The notes under the pieces are model-generated. The model had not been told where the DNA came from, did no database searches, and saw only the letters and a list, made by a program, of their open reading frames with translations. Position numbers and translations under genes: made by a program. A stretch of 19,617 nt of DNA from Desulfobacteraceae bacterium (GTDB lineage Bacteria; Desulfobacterota; Desulfobacteria; Desulfobacterales; DAOWNP01): contig DAOWNP010000003.1 in the NCBI GenBank assembly GCA_030642545.1, positions 1-19,617 on the forward strand, read 5' to 3'. This document shows positions 13,956 through 19,617 of the stretch, one piece after another (positions within the stretch are counted from its first letter, which is position 1; each line of letters begins with the position of its first letter).

Positions 13956-15401
13956 TTATTCCTTTACTGGAAGAGTTATAATAAATTCGGTTCCCTCATT
14001 TTCTTTTGAAACTACATCTATTTTACCATGATGTTCTGTTATAATACGCATAGCAATACTTAGGCCAAGACCTGATCCATCTTCTTTTGTCGTAAAAAAA
14101 GGCTCAAAAATTTTTTTAATTTCTGTATCTAAAATACCAGGGCCTGTATCCAACACTCTGATAACAATATATTTACAGGGAAAATTTGAATGATATTCTT
14201 CATAAATTGAAATCATTCCTTTATTTTCCATTACTTCACAAGCATTAATAATTATATTTACAAATACTTCTTTTAATTGATCAATATCTATATATATCTC
14301 TGGAAGCTGTTTTTTTCTAAAAATTTTTGTTTTTACATTATATGCTTTTAAACGATGTTTTAAAAGCAGCATAACCTGATCAATCATATGAGATGGACTT
14401 ATTTTTTTCATATCAGGTTTTGGAGGTCTGGAAAATTCCAGAAAATTTTGAACAAGATCATCTATATGATTAATCTCTTCAGAAATAACCTGAAAATCAT
14501 CTCTTTGAATATCAGACATATCAAGGGATCGTGATAAAGAGAACAATCTCATTTTAACAGAAGTTAATGGGTTACGGATACTATGAGCCATTCCTGCTGC
14601 TAATTTTCCAACTTGAACCATTTTTTCACTTTGTAACATATACTCTTTATTTTGATCAATATCTTCAATTAATCCCCTGATATTATGTCTTAACGATGAA
14701 ACTTCATTTTTGGTGTTTTTTTTAGATTTTTTTTTGTTTACTTCTTCTGCAAGCCTCTGGATGGGACTTAATACCTGAACTATTAATATTGTAATCAGTA
14801 AGAAATAAAATATTCCACTAAAAGTTATTGCTATAATTGCAATATTTCTTATTTTTTCTGCACGGGCAACTGATTGTTTTTTTTCTTTTTCAATTCTTTC
14901 CCGATGAATTTTTTTAAATATTTTACACAGTTTTAGAATTTCAAAAAAGCTATTTCGTATTTTATAATGAATTTCTGAACCTTTATCATATTTACGTATT
15001 TTATAATATTGTATCACCAGATCTTTAAAAGTTATGTATGAATTATACTCTTTTTTTATTTGATTAATGATTTCATCTTCCTGTTTATTAATAGTAATGG
15101 TTTCTGCCTGTTTTAAATATTTCAAAAAAAGCTCTCTGTACTGGTCAAGTTGTTCCAACCAGTCTAAATTTCTATCCTGAAAATAATATGATACAAAACC
15201 TTTTTGATTTATAAGTGAGAATTCAAGACCTGCAACAGTTTCATATCCTTCAAGTTTTTTATTTATTATATATGATACAATATTATCCATTTTATATGTG
15301 TACCAGATCGTTGTAAATCCACCGGATAAAGATATAAAAAGGTTAATTGAAATTATTGAAAAAATTTTTGCTCTGAGGCTTAGTTTGTTAAATATTTTCA
15401 T
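13956..15401 (-). CDS. NtrB-type membrane sensor histidine kinase
   Basis: The kinase has 481 residues, with membrane helices at about 14-34 and 187-210. The extracytoplasmic part (about 150 residues) is all-helical and charged, resembling a four-helix-bundle sensor rather than the Cache fold of the other two membrane kinases here. A HAMP-like segment follows (LSPIQRLAEEVNKKK, about 211-225). HisKA carries H273 in GMAHSIRNP, a variant of the usual HEINNP typical of the NtrB/AtoS/ZraS type. HATPase has N-box NIIINACEV (382-390), G1 DTGPGI (418-423) and GSGLGLSI (442-449). It shares an operon with the sigma-54 activator four bases downstream and is its likely phosphodonor. Its ribosome site is weak. 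A sigma-70 promoter with an overlapping palindrome lies 33-65 bases upstream. Confidence 0.94.
   Translation of the reverse strand: MKIFNKLSLRAKIFSIISINLFISLSGGFTTIWYTYKMDNIVSYIINKKLEGYETVAGLEFSLINQKGFVSYYFQDRNLDWLEQLDQYRELFLKYLKQAETITINKQEDEIINQIKKEYNSYITFKDLVIQYYKIRKYDKGSEIHYKIRNSFFEILKLCKIFKKIHRERIEKEKKQSVARAEKIRNIAIIAITFSGIFYFLLITILIVQVLSPIQRLAEEVNKKKSKKNTKNEVSSLRHNIRGLIEDIDQNKEYMLQSEKMVQVGKLAAGMAHSIRNPLTSVKMRLFSLSRSLDMSDIQRDDFQVISEEINHIDDLVQNFLEFSRPPKPDMKKISPSHMIDQVMLLLKHRLKAYNVKTKIFRKKQLPEIYIDIDQLKEVFVNIIINACEVMENKGMISIYEEYHSNFPCKYIVIRVLDTGPGILDTEIKKIFEPFFTTKEDGSGLGLSIAMRIITEHHGKIDVVSKENEGTEFIITLPVKE
13960..13965 (-). promoter_or_regulatory. Ribosome binding site for the TTG start of the NtrC-type gene
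   Basis: AAAGGA lies eight bases before the TTG at 13951 and inside the final codons of the kinase gene. It supports the unusual start codon and translational coupling of kinase and regulator. Confidence 0.7.
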
Positions 15402-15433
15402 AAAATTAAGTAATCCGTATGCAATATTTTTGT

Positions 15434-15462
15434 ATTATACCAATTTCCAGATGTTATTCTAA
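15434..15462 (-). promoter_or_regulatory. Sigma-70 promoter of the kinase-regulator pair
   Basis: On the minus strand TTAGAA (15462-15457) and TATAAT (15439-15434) are separated by 17 bases; the -10 box is a perfect consensus match and the -35 matches four of six. Transcription would start near 15427, about 26 bases before the kinase ATG. Confidence 0.62.
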
Positions 15463-15466
15463 CATC
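15450..15466. promoter_or_regulatory. Palindromic operator candidate over the -35 box
   Basis: GATGTTA-TTC-TAACATC is a perfect 7-3-7 inverted repeat that covers the whole -35 hexamer of the promoter at 15434-15462. A dimeric protein bound here would block RNA polymerase, so repression or autoregulation is suggested. The binder is unknown. Confidence 0.5.
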
Positions 15467-15506
15467 ATAGAGAATAATTTAAAAATATAATTTGAATAAA
15501 AATAGC

Positions 15507-15522
15507 AAGATATTTGTATCTT
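15507..15522 (-). terminator. Weak terminator candidate after the flagellar-methyltransferase operon
   Basis: AAGATA-N4-TATCTT forms a six-pair hairpin on the minus strand followed by GCTATTTTTATTC. It lies about 110 bases after the methyltransferase stop and before the kinase promoter. The stem is A/T-rich, so support is limited. Confidence 0.3.
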
Positions 15523-15633
15523 ATTCAGGCATACTGTTTTATATTGCGGAAAAAGTCCTGATGTAAAATGGCAGGTTCTTGAGTTTTACCGTGAAAAATT
15601 GGGGTTTTGTTCTATATCTCATTTTTTTAGAGT

Positions 15634-16632
15634 TTATTTCTTCTCATGTTTTTCAGCTTGAATTATACAATCCATATTTTCACCGTAATTGATCATTTCA
15701 GGATTTTTAAAGCCTGATGAAATCAGATCGGAGGCAACTTCATCAAATGTATATGTTGATCCTGTGGGGGTTGTTACAAGCATGTTAATTGCGAAGATGG
15801 CTCCTGCTTTAGGAGACGTTCTCTCTTGATCCATAATATGGTCACGCAGCCATATCTTCCCTTCTGGTAAGAGTGCATTATAACATTTTTTAAAAAATTC
15901 AATGTTCTGTTTTCTGGAATTTTGATGGATTATAGCAGATGCCCATACAAGATCATGGCCTGTTGGGAAATCTGAGGTATAAAAATCACCGGAAGTAAAA
16001 TTTACTCTTGAGCAAAGACCCTCTTTTTTGATTCTTTTTTTTGCAATATTAATTACATCAGGTAGGTCAAACATTGTAGCTTTTAAATTTTTTACTTTTT
16101 TTAAAAATGCAATTGTATAAGTTCCTGATGCTGATCCTACATCAAGAAGATTTTTTGCCCAGACAGGATTTAATTTGTCTGTCAAATCTTTTGCCATCTG
16201 TTTTCCTATTGCATGCATAGCTCCTATAAATGGAGGTATGGTTTCAGGATCTGCCAAGGGTGTTATAGGACTGTTTTTATCTCTTCCTGATTTTATAAGT
16301 TTTGTTAAATCAGACCAGTTGTTCCATAAAAACTCCATGTGTTCTATTACCGGTAGAATGGATATGTCTATATCTCTGCTTAGAGCTTGTGTAAAATTTT
16401 TTCTTATTTTATAAATTTCCCCTGATTTTTCAAGTATATCTATAGCACAAAGTCCATCCATAAGGATGATTAGAGCTTCAATATCCCAGTTTTCTGTTTT
16501 TGCAATGTTATTTATATTGTCTGGAAGTTTATCAAAAATGTTTAATTTTGCTGCTGATAAAATGATTTTACTTGCCATAAAGCCACGGGCCATCATAATA
16601 ATATCATTTGGAGAGATCTCTTTGTAATCCAT
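15634..16632 (-). CDS. Class I SAM methyltransferase, O-methyltransferase family 2 type
   Basis: This 332-residue protein has an N-terminal winged-helix dimerisation region (about 10-90, with LSAAKLNIFDKLP and a short helical bundle) followed by a Rossmann methyltransferase domain. SAM-binding motif I is LLDVGSASGTY (162-172), then MFDLPDVI (187-194), GDFY (215-218) and LLPEGKIWLRDHIM (254-267). The layout matches acetylserotonin/hydroxyneurosporene-type O-methyltransferases. AAGGA eight bases before the ATG is a good ribosome site, and the gene follows the MotE-like gene by 10 bases, so it is co-transcribed with flagellar genes. The substrate is not evident; flagellin or another surface molecule is possible from context alone. 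Confidence 0.9.
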   Translation of the reverse strand: MDYKEISPNDIIMMARGFMASKIILSAAKLNIFDKLPDNINNIAKTENWDIEALIILMDGLCAIDILEKSGEIYKIRKNFTQALSRDIDISILPVIEHMEFLWNNWSDLTKLIKSGRDKNSPITPLADPETIPPFIGAMHAIGKQMAKDLTDKLNPVWAKNLLDVGSASGTYTIAFLKKVKNLKATMFDLPDVINIAKKRIKKEGLCSRVNFTSGDFYTSDFPTGHDLVWASAIIHQNSRKQNIEFFKKCYNALLPEGKIWLRDHIMDQERTSPKAGAIFAINMLVTTPTGSTYTFDEVASDLISSGFKNPEMINYGENMDCIIQAEKHEKK

Positions 16633-16642
16633 GCTTTTGTCC

Positions 16643-17329
16643 TTAGTTTAATTTTTCAGGAGCTAACTTCTCACTTATCAAGGCAGCTTTATTTTTATTT
16701 ACATAAGTAAGTATTTTTCCTATTTGATCACCTTTCATTTTATTAAAAAGAGCTAATACAGTCTCCATATTCATGTTGTTGATTAAGGAAGCTGCTGTTT
16801 TAGGTTTCATGCTTGAGTAAATTTTAACGAGATGTTTCATTTTCTTTTTATAGTTTTCTTCTGCTTTTATATCTCTGTTTTTCTTTTTTTCTTCAAGAAT
16901 TGAGATGTTTTTTTCAAGTTTTATTCCAACTGTTTTAAGTTCGTCTAATTTGACTTCTATCTCTTGTTTAATAATCTTAAGCTGATTCTCTTTTATTTTT
17001 AAAGTTTCTTCATATTTTTTCAACTCTTTTTTTTTATTTTCTAAACTTTCAAGAAAGATACGGAGTTCTTGAGAAGCTTTGTTTACTTTATCTTCCATGC
17101 TTTTTTGATTGTTTTGATCTCTATGTTGTTTTTTTTCTTTATTACCCTGCTTTTTATTGTCTGCAGGTTTATCACTTTTTCCCTCTTCTTGTGCTGCATT
17201 TGCGGTAATATCAAAAAAGGAAAATTTTTTGTTTTTGCTCTCAGGTTTTAAAAAACTTACTGTAAAGATAAGCTTTAGTATCAAAAGCACAACAATTAAA
17301 ATTGTTATTTTAATAGTGTTATATTTCAT
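16643..17329 (-). CDS. MotE-like flagellar protein (membrane anchor, coiled coil, MgtE_N-like end)
   Basis: The 228-residue protein has one N-terminal membrane helix (about 7-27), a linker very rich in lysine, glutamine and aspartate (50-80), a long coiled coil (about 80-165) and a C-terminal helical segment MKHLVKIYSSMKPKTAASLI to SEKLAPEKL (about 164-227) with the pattern of the MgtE N-terminal domain. This combination downstream of fliJ is typical of MotE, which in other bacteria helps flagellar motor assembly or chaperones the MotC-type stator periphery. Its start overlaps the end of fliJ by 11 bases, so the two are translationally coupled. The family call rests on architecture and context rather than on specific residues. 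Confidence 0.82.
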   Translation of the reverse strand: MKYNTIKITILIVVLLILKLIFTVSFLKPESKNKKFSFFDITANAAQEEGKSDKPADNKKQGNKEKKQHRDQNNQKSMEDKVNKASQELRIFLESLENKKKELKKYEETLKIKENQLKIIKQEIEVKLDELKTVGIKLEKNISILEEKKKNRDIKAEENYKKKMKHLVKIYSSMKPKTAASLINNMNMETVLALFNKMKGDQIGKILTYVNKNKAALISEKLAPEKLN

Positions 17330-17777
17330 TTTTTGCCGGTTTTCTATTCTGTCGTATAAGTATTATCTCGTCTGCTTCTTTCTGTTCTATCTTTAACAGG
17401 TTTTCATAGTATTTTTTTTTTTGTTTTTCTTTATATTGAGCTATTATTTTTTTCTCTACAGCTTTTATTTTAAGATGTTTTTGTTTTTTTAGTAATATAG
17501 CATTTAAATCTTTTAACAATAACGTTTCAGATTTAATATAGATGTTTAAATATTTATAATAGGATTTATATCTTTGGTACAGATCAGGTTCAATACCGGA
17601 AACAATTGCATTATTTAAATCTGTCATAGTTTTTTCTAAGTTTTTTTTTGCATTTTCTATATTGTTTTTACATTTATTAAATTTTGTTGCTGCTTTTGCA
17701 ACTTCAAGCTTTGCTTTGTCTTCAATAAACTCTCTGTATTTAAGTAAAGGTGATAGAGAAAACACAAATTTTTTCAT
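17319..17777 (-). CDS. fliJ: Flagellar export chaperone FliJ
   Basis: The protein of 152 residues is almost wholly helical and lysine-rich, with FVFSLSPLLKYREFIEDKAK at the N-terminus, the typical opening of FliJ, and two long coiled-coil helices after it. FliJ is the soluble stalk of the flagellar type III export ATPase, working inside the FliI ring and touching FlhA. The length (about 147 in enterics) and position after fliI support the call. The gap to fliI is unusually long (226 bases) because of an inserted palindromic element. AGGA lies about 12 bases before the ATG, a weak ribosome site. Confidence 0.88.
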   Translation of the reverse strand: MKKFVFSLSPLLKYREFIEDKAKLEVAKAATKFNKCKNNIENAKKNLEKTMTDLNNAIVSGIEPDLYQRYKSYYKYLNIYIKSETLLLKDLNAILLKKQKHLKIKAVEKKIIAQYKEKQKKKYYENLLKIEQKEADEIILIRQNRKPAKNEI

Positions 17778-17841
17778 AAAACTATTATATCCTGTATAGC
17801 ATTAATTTATTTTGAACGAGTTTTATCTTTTTATTTTATTT

Positions 17842-18003
17842 CTTGAGAGTCCAAAGTTCTGCCGTCATGCCGGACAAAGATCCGGCATCCAGCTTCATTA
17901 TGTTCGTTGGAATTATTCTGGATGCAGGCGAAAGCCGGAATGACGGCAAGAATGAACCAACACCTATAATATCAATGATTTAAAAGAACTTTAGACTCTC
18001 AAG
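17842..18003. repeat. REP/MITE-like palindromic element between fliI and fliJ
   Basis: The element is about 162 bp and clearly richer in G+C than its surroundings. Terminal inverted repeats of 19 bp (17842-17860 and 17985-18003) match at 18 positions and begin CTTGAGAGTC. Nested inside are TGCCGTCATGCCGGA (17860-17874) against GCCGGAATGACGGCA (17934-17948), a local hairpin TGCCGGA-CAAAGA-TCCGGCA (17868-17887), CCGGCATCCAG against CTGGATGCAGG (17882-17892 and 17919-17929), and GGC-GAAA-GCC (17927-17936). The GTCATGCCGG...ATCCAG core resembles the widespread intergenic repeats of many proteobacteria. No transposase gene is present. The right end abuts the fliI stop codon. Confidence 0.85.
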
Positions 18004-19356
18004 TTATTTAATGATCGTTTTTAATTTTTCTATTGATTCTTCATAACTTATACCTGTATTTATATCCTGTTTTAAAAAATTATCTATTTCCGGTATAATT
18101 TTTTTTGCATAATCAATTTTAGGATTAGATCCGTCAACATAAGCTCCAATTGAAATCATATCTTCAGCACCTTTATACAAAGCGAGTATTTCAATTGCTT
18201 TTGCTTTTAAATATAAATGTTTTTGATCAACAATATCTTTCATAACACGGCTGACACTACCGAGTATTTCTATAGAGGGATAATGCCCTTTATTAGCAAG
18301 ATCTCTGGAAAGCACTATATGCCCGTCTGTTATAGATCTGACTGTGTCTCCTACAGGGTCATTTAAATCATCACCTTCTACAAGAACAGTATATATCCCT
18401 GTTATACTCCCTTTTCCGGAAACATTTCCGGCTCTTTCTAAAAGAACAGGTATTTGAGCAAAAAAAGATGGGGTATATCCTCTGCTTGTTGGGGGCTCTC
18501 CTGCTGCAAGCCCGACATCTCTTGATGACATTGCAAACCTTGTTACAGAATCCATTAATAAAAGTACATTTTTCCCCTGATCTCTGAAATATTCTGCCAT
18601 AGTTGTGGATAGATATGCGCCACGCATTCTTACAAGTGGTGGGGAATCAGAAGTAGCAGCAATAACTATTGCTTTTTTTATACCATCTTCACCTAAAATA
18701 TCATTCACAAAATCTTTAACTTCTCGTCCTCGTTCTCCTATAAGACCTACAATAGTTACATCTGCTGAAGTGTGTTTAACCATCATGCCCATAAGAACAC
18801 TTTTACCCACACCTGATCCTGCCATAATAGCAATACGCTGACCTTGTCCTATTGTAATCAGGGAATTAATAGCACAAACACCTATATCCATAATTTTTTT
18901 TATAGGTTGTCGTTCCATTGGATTTATAGGATTGCCATAAAGAGGGTAGTAAGTATCGGATTTTATAGCTCCTTTCATATCTAAAGGATTGCCCATACCA
19001 TCTATAACTCTTCCCAGAAAATTTTCTCCTACAGGGGTTTTGGGGTTGTTGTCTTTTACAATTATTCTGCTGCCTGGGCTTATTCCTCTGGTATCTCCAT
19101 AAGGCATAAGAAGAAATCTGTCATCTTTAAATCCAATTACTTCTGCAACAATTTTTTTCCCTGATTTGTTTTCTATAATACAGAGGCTTCCAATACTCAT
19201 GCCTAATCCGCGGCCTTCGCAAATAAGTCCAATAACTTTAGTTATTCTCCCGTCTAAAGTTATGACAGAACATTTTTCAACTGCATTTATATAATTGTCC
19301 CAATTTATGCATATATTATAATCAGGTATTTTATCAGTTGATATGAGTGTTCCCAT
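18004..19356 (-). CDS. fliI: Flagellum-specific ATPase FliI
   Basis: This 450-residue ATPase energises and helps unload substrates at the flagellar type III export gate. The N-terminal beta-barrel (about 1-100) is followed by the catalytic domain with Walker A AGSGVGKS (179-186), GERGREV (207-213) with the catalytic glutamate, Walker B VLLLMD (264-269), SSRDVGLAAGEPPTSRGYTPS (277-297, the signature of this ATPase group) and the arginine-bearing late motif SIEILGSVSRVM (361-372). Length and motifs match FliI; the flagellar neighbours exclude the F1 beta subunit. Its ATG is six bases after the fliH stop, with no clear ribosome site, so coupling to fliH is likely. Confidence 0.97.
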   Translation of the reverse strand: MGTLISTDKIPDYNICINWDNYINAVEKCSVITLDGRITKVIGLICEGRGLGMSIGSLCIIENKSGKKIVAEVIGFKDDRFLLMPYGDTRGISPGSRIIVKDNNPKTPVGENFLGRVIDGMGNPLDMKGAIKSDTYYPLYGNPINPMERQPIKKIMDIGVCAINSLITIGQGQRIAIMAGSGVGKSVLMGMMVKHTSADVTIVGLIGERGREVKDFVNDILGEDGIKKAIVIAATSDSPPLVRMRGAYLSTTMAEYFRDQGKNVLLLMDSVTRFAMSSRDVGLAAGEPPTSRGYTPSFFAQIPVLLERAGNVSGKGSITGIYTVLVEGDDLNDPVGDTVRSITDGHIVLSRDLANKGHYPSIEILGSVSRVMKDIVDQKHLYLKAKAIEILALYKGAEDMISIGAYVDGSNPKIDYAKKIIPEIDNFLKQDINTGISYEESIEKLKTIIK

Positions 19357-19362
19357 AGTTTT

Positions 19363-19617
19363 TTATTTTTGTTCGAATGATTTAAGAATGCTTTGTTTTA
19401 CGGCGTCTAAGCGTGAATCAACACTGGAATTTACTTCTCCAGACCCGGTTATAATCTTACAGCCTCCATGGTTTATGGAAGGGTTTGAAATTATTGATAC
19501 TTTTTTTAATTCACGAATTTCATCAAAAAAATCTTCTTTTATTGCTTCAATATATTCATAATCATCAGGGTTTACATTTATAATAACATCATCAGGTTCT
19601 GGTACCAGTTCAAATGC
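19363..19617 (-). CDS. fliH: FliH C-terminal part (5' end outside window)
   Basis: Only the last 84 residues are visible. They read VIINVNPDDYEYIEAI, then a helical segment, VSIISNPSINHGGCKIITGSG and GEVNSSVDSRLDAVKQSILK, the standard C-terminal domain of FliH/YscL/V-ATPase-E type peripheral stalk proteins that bind FliI and hold it at the export gate. It ends six bases before fliI. The N-terminal part lies beyond the window edge. Confidence 0.9.
   Translation of the reverse strand, partial: AFELVPEPDDVIINVNPDDYEYIEAIKEDFFDEIRELKKVSIISNPSINHGGCKIITGSGEVNSSVDSRLDAVKQSILKSFEQK

Noticed and set aside
15410..15445. TGGTAT...TTGCA before the NtrB-type gene as a sigma-54 promoter
   Set aside because: The two boxes are separated by 12 bases instead of five, while sigma-70 spacing is correct.
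15506..15661. Plus-strand open stretch reading LYCGKSPDVKWQVLEFYREK in part
   Set aside because: It looks somewhat protein-like and could be a gene remnant, but it has no start codon or ribosome site, is only about 50 codons and runs into the antisense of the methyltransferase end.
17069..17396. Plus-strand frames opposite the MotE-like gene and fliJ
   Set aside because: Phenylalanine-rich shadows of lysine-rich coiled-coil coding sequence.
17778..17841. TATAAT just before fliJ as a promoter
   Set aside because: It is only a few bases from the ATG and has no -35 box at a workable distance.
1..19617. tRNA or rRNA genes
   Set aside because: No cloverleaf-forming or rRNA-like conserved segments were seen in any gap; the one GC-rich structured stretch is the palindromic element at 17842-18003.

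Overview
The window is AT-rich (roughly 30% G+C by eye) and every gene I can support lies on the minus strand, so the biological reading order runs from position 19617 down to 1. A flagellar block, many sensor kinases with stand-alone receivers, sigma-54 control and DASS/SLC13 anion transporters together suggest a motile low-GC Desulfobacterota member (Desulfobacterales-like sulfate reducer). That placement is an inference from gene content only.

Region 1 (19617-15634) is the tail of a flagellar cluster: the C-terminus of FliH, FliI, FliJ, a MotE-like coiled-coil membrane protein and, in the same operon, a family-2-type SAM methyltransferase. A 160-bp palindromic REP/MITE-like element fills the gap between fliI and fliJ.

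Region 2 (15462-12506) is an NtrB/NtrC-type pair: a membrane histidine kinase and a sigma-54 activator with receiver, AAA+ and Fis-type DNA-binding domains. A good sigma-70 promoter precedes the kinase, and a perfect 7-3-7 palindrome overlaps its -35 box.

Region 3 (12505-6105) is module A: Cache-domain histidine kinase, receiver-only protein, receiver-CBS fusion, DASS transporter with a large extracytoplasmic loop, then a 54-residue membrane protein and a Yip1-like membrane protein. Region 4 (6104-1) is module B: degenerate receiver, Cache-domain histidine kinase, two receiver-only proteins, a second DASS transporter, and a receiver-kinase hybrid that runs off the window. The two modules are clearly related in content and order.

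The main discovery is in the two gaps of 350-370 bp before the modules. Each contains a sigma-54 promoter with exact GG-N10-GC spacing (12240-12255 and 5829-5844) and, 165-220 bp upstream of it, the same 26-bp element (24 of 26 identical), whose core is the inverted repeat TTTAC-N5-GTAAA. The simplest model is that the NtrC-type activator at 12506-13951 binds this element and switches on both transporter modules together. Within each module the kinase phosphorylates receivers that carry no DNA-binding domain, so signalling may act on the transporter or other proteins rather than on transcription. Both transporters lack the usual SNT signatures of dicarboxylate DASS carriers, so their substrate is open; sulfate or another inorganic or organic anion is possible.
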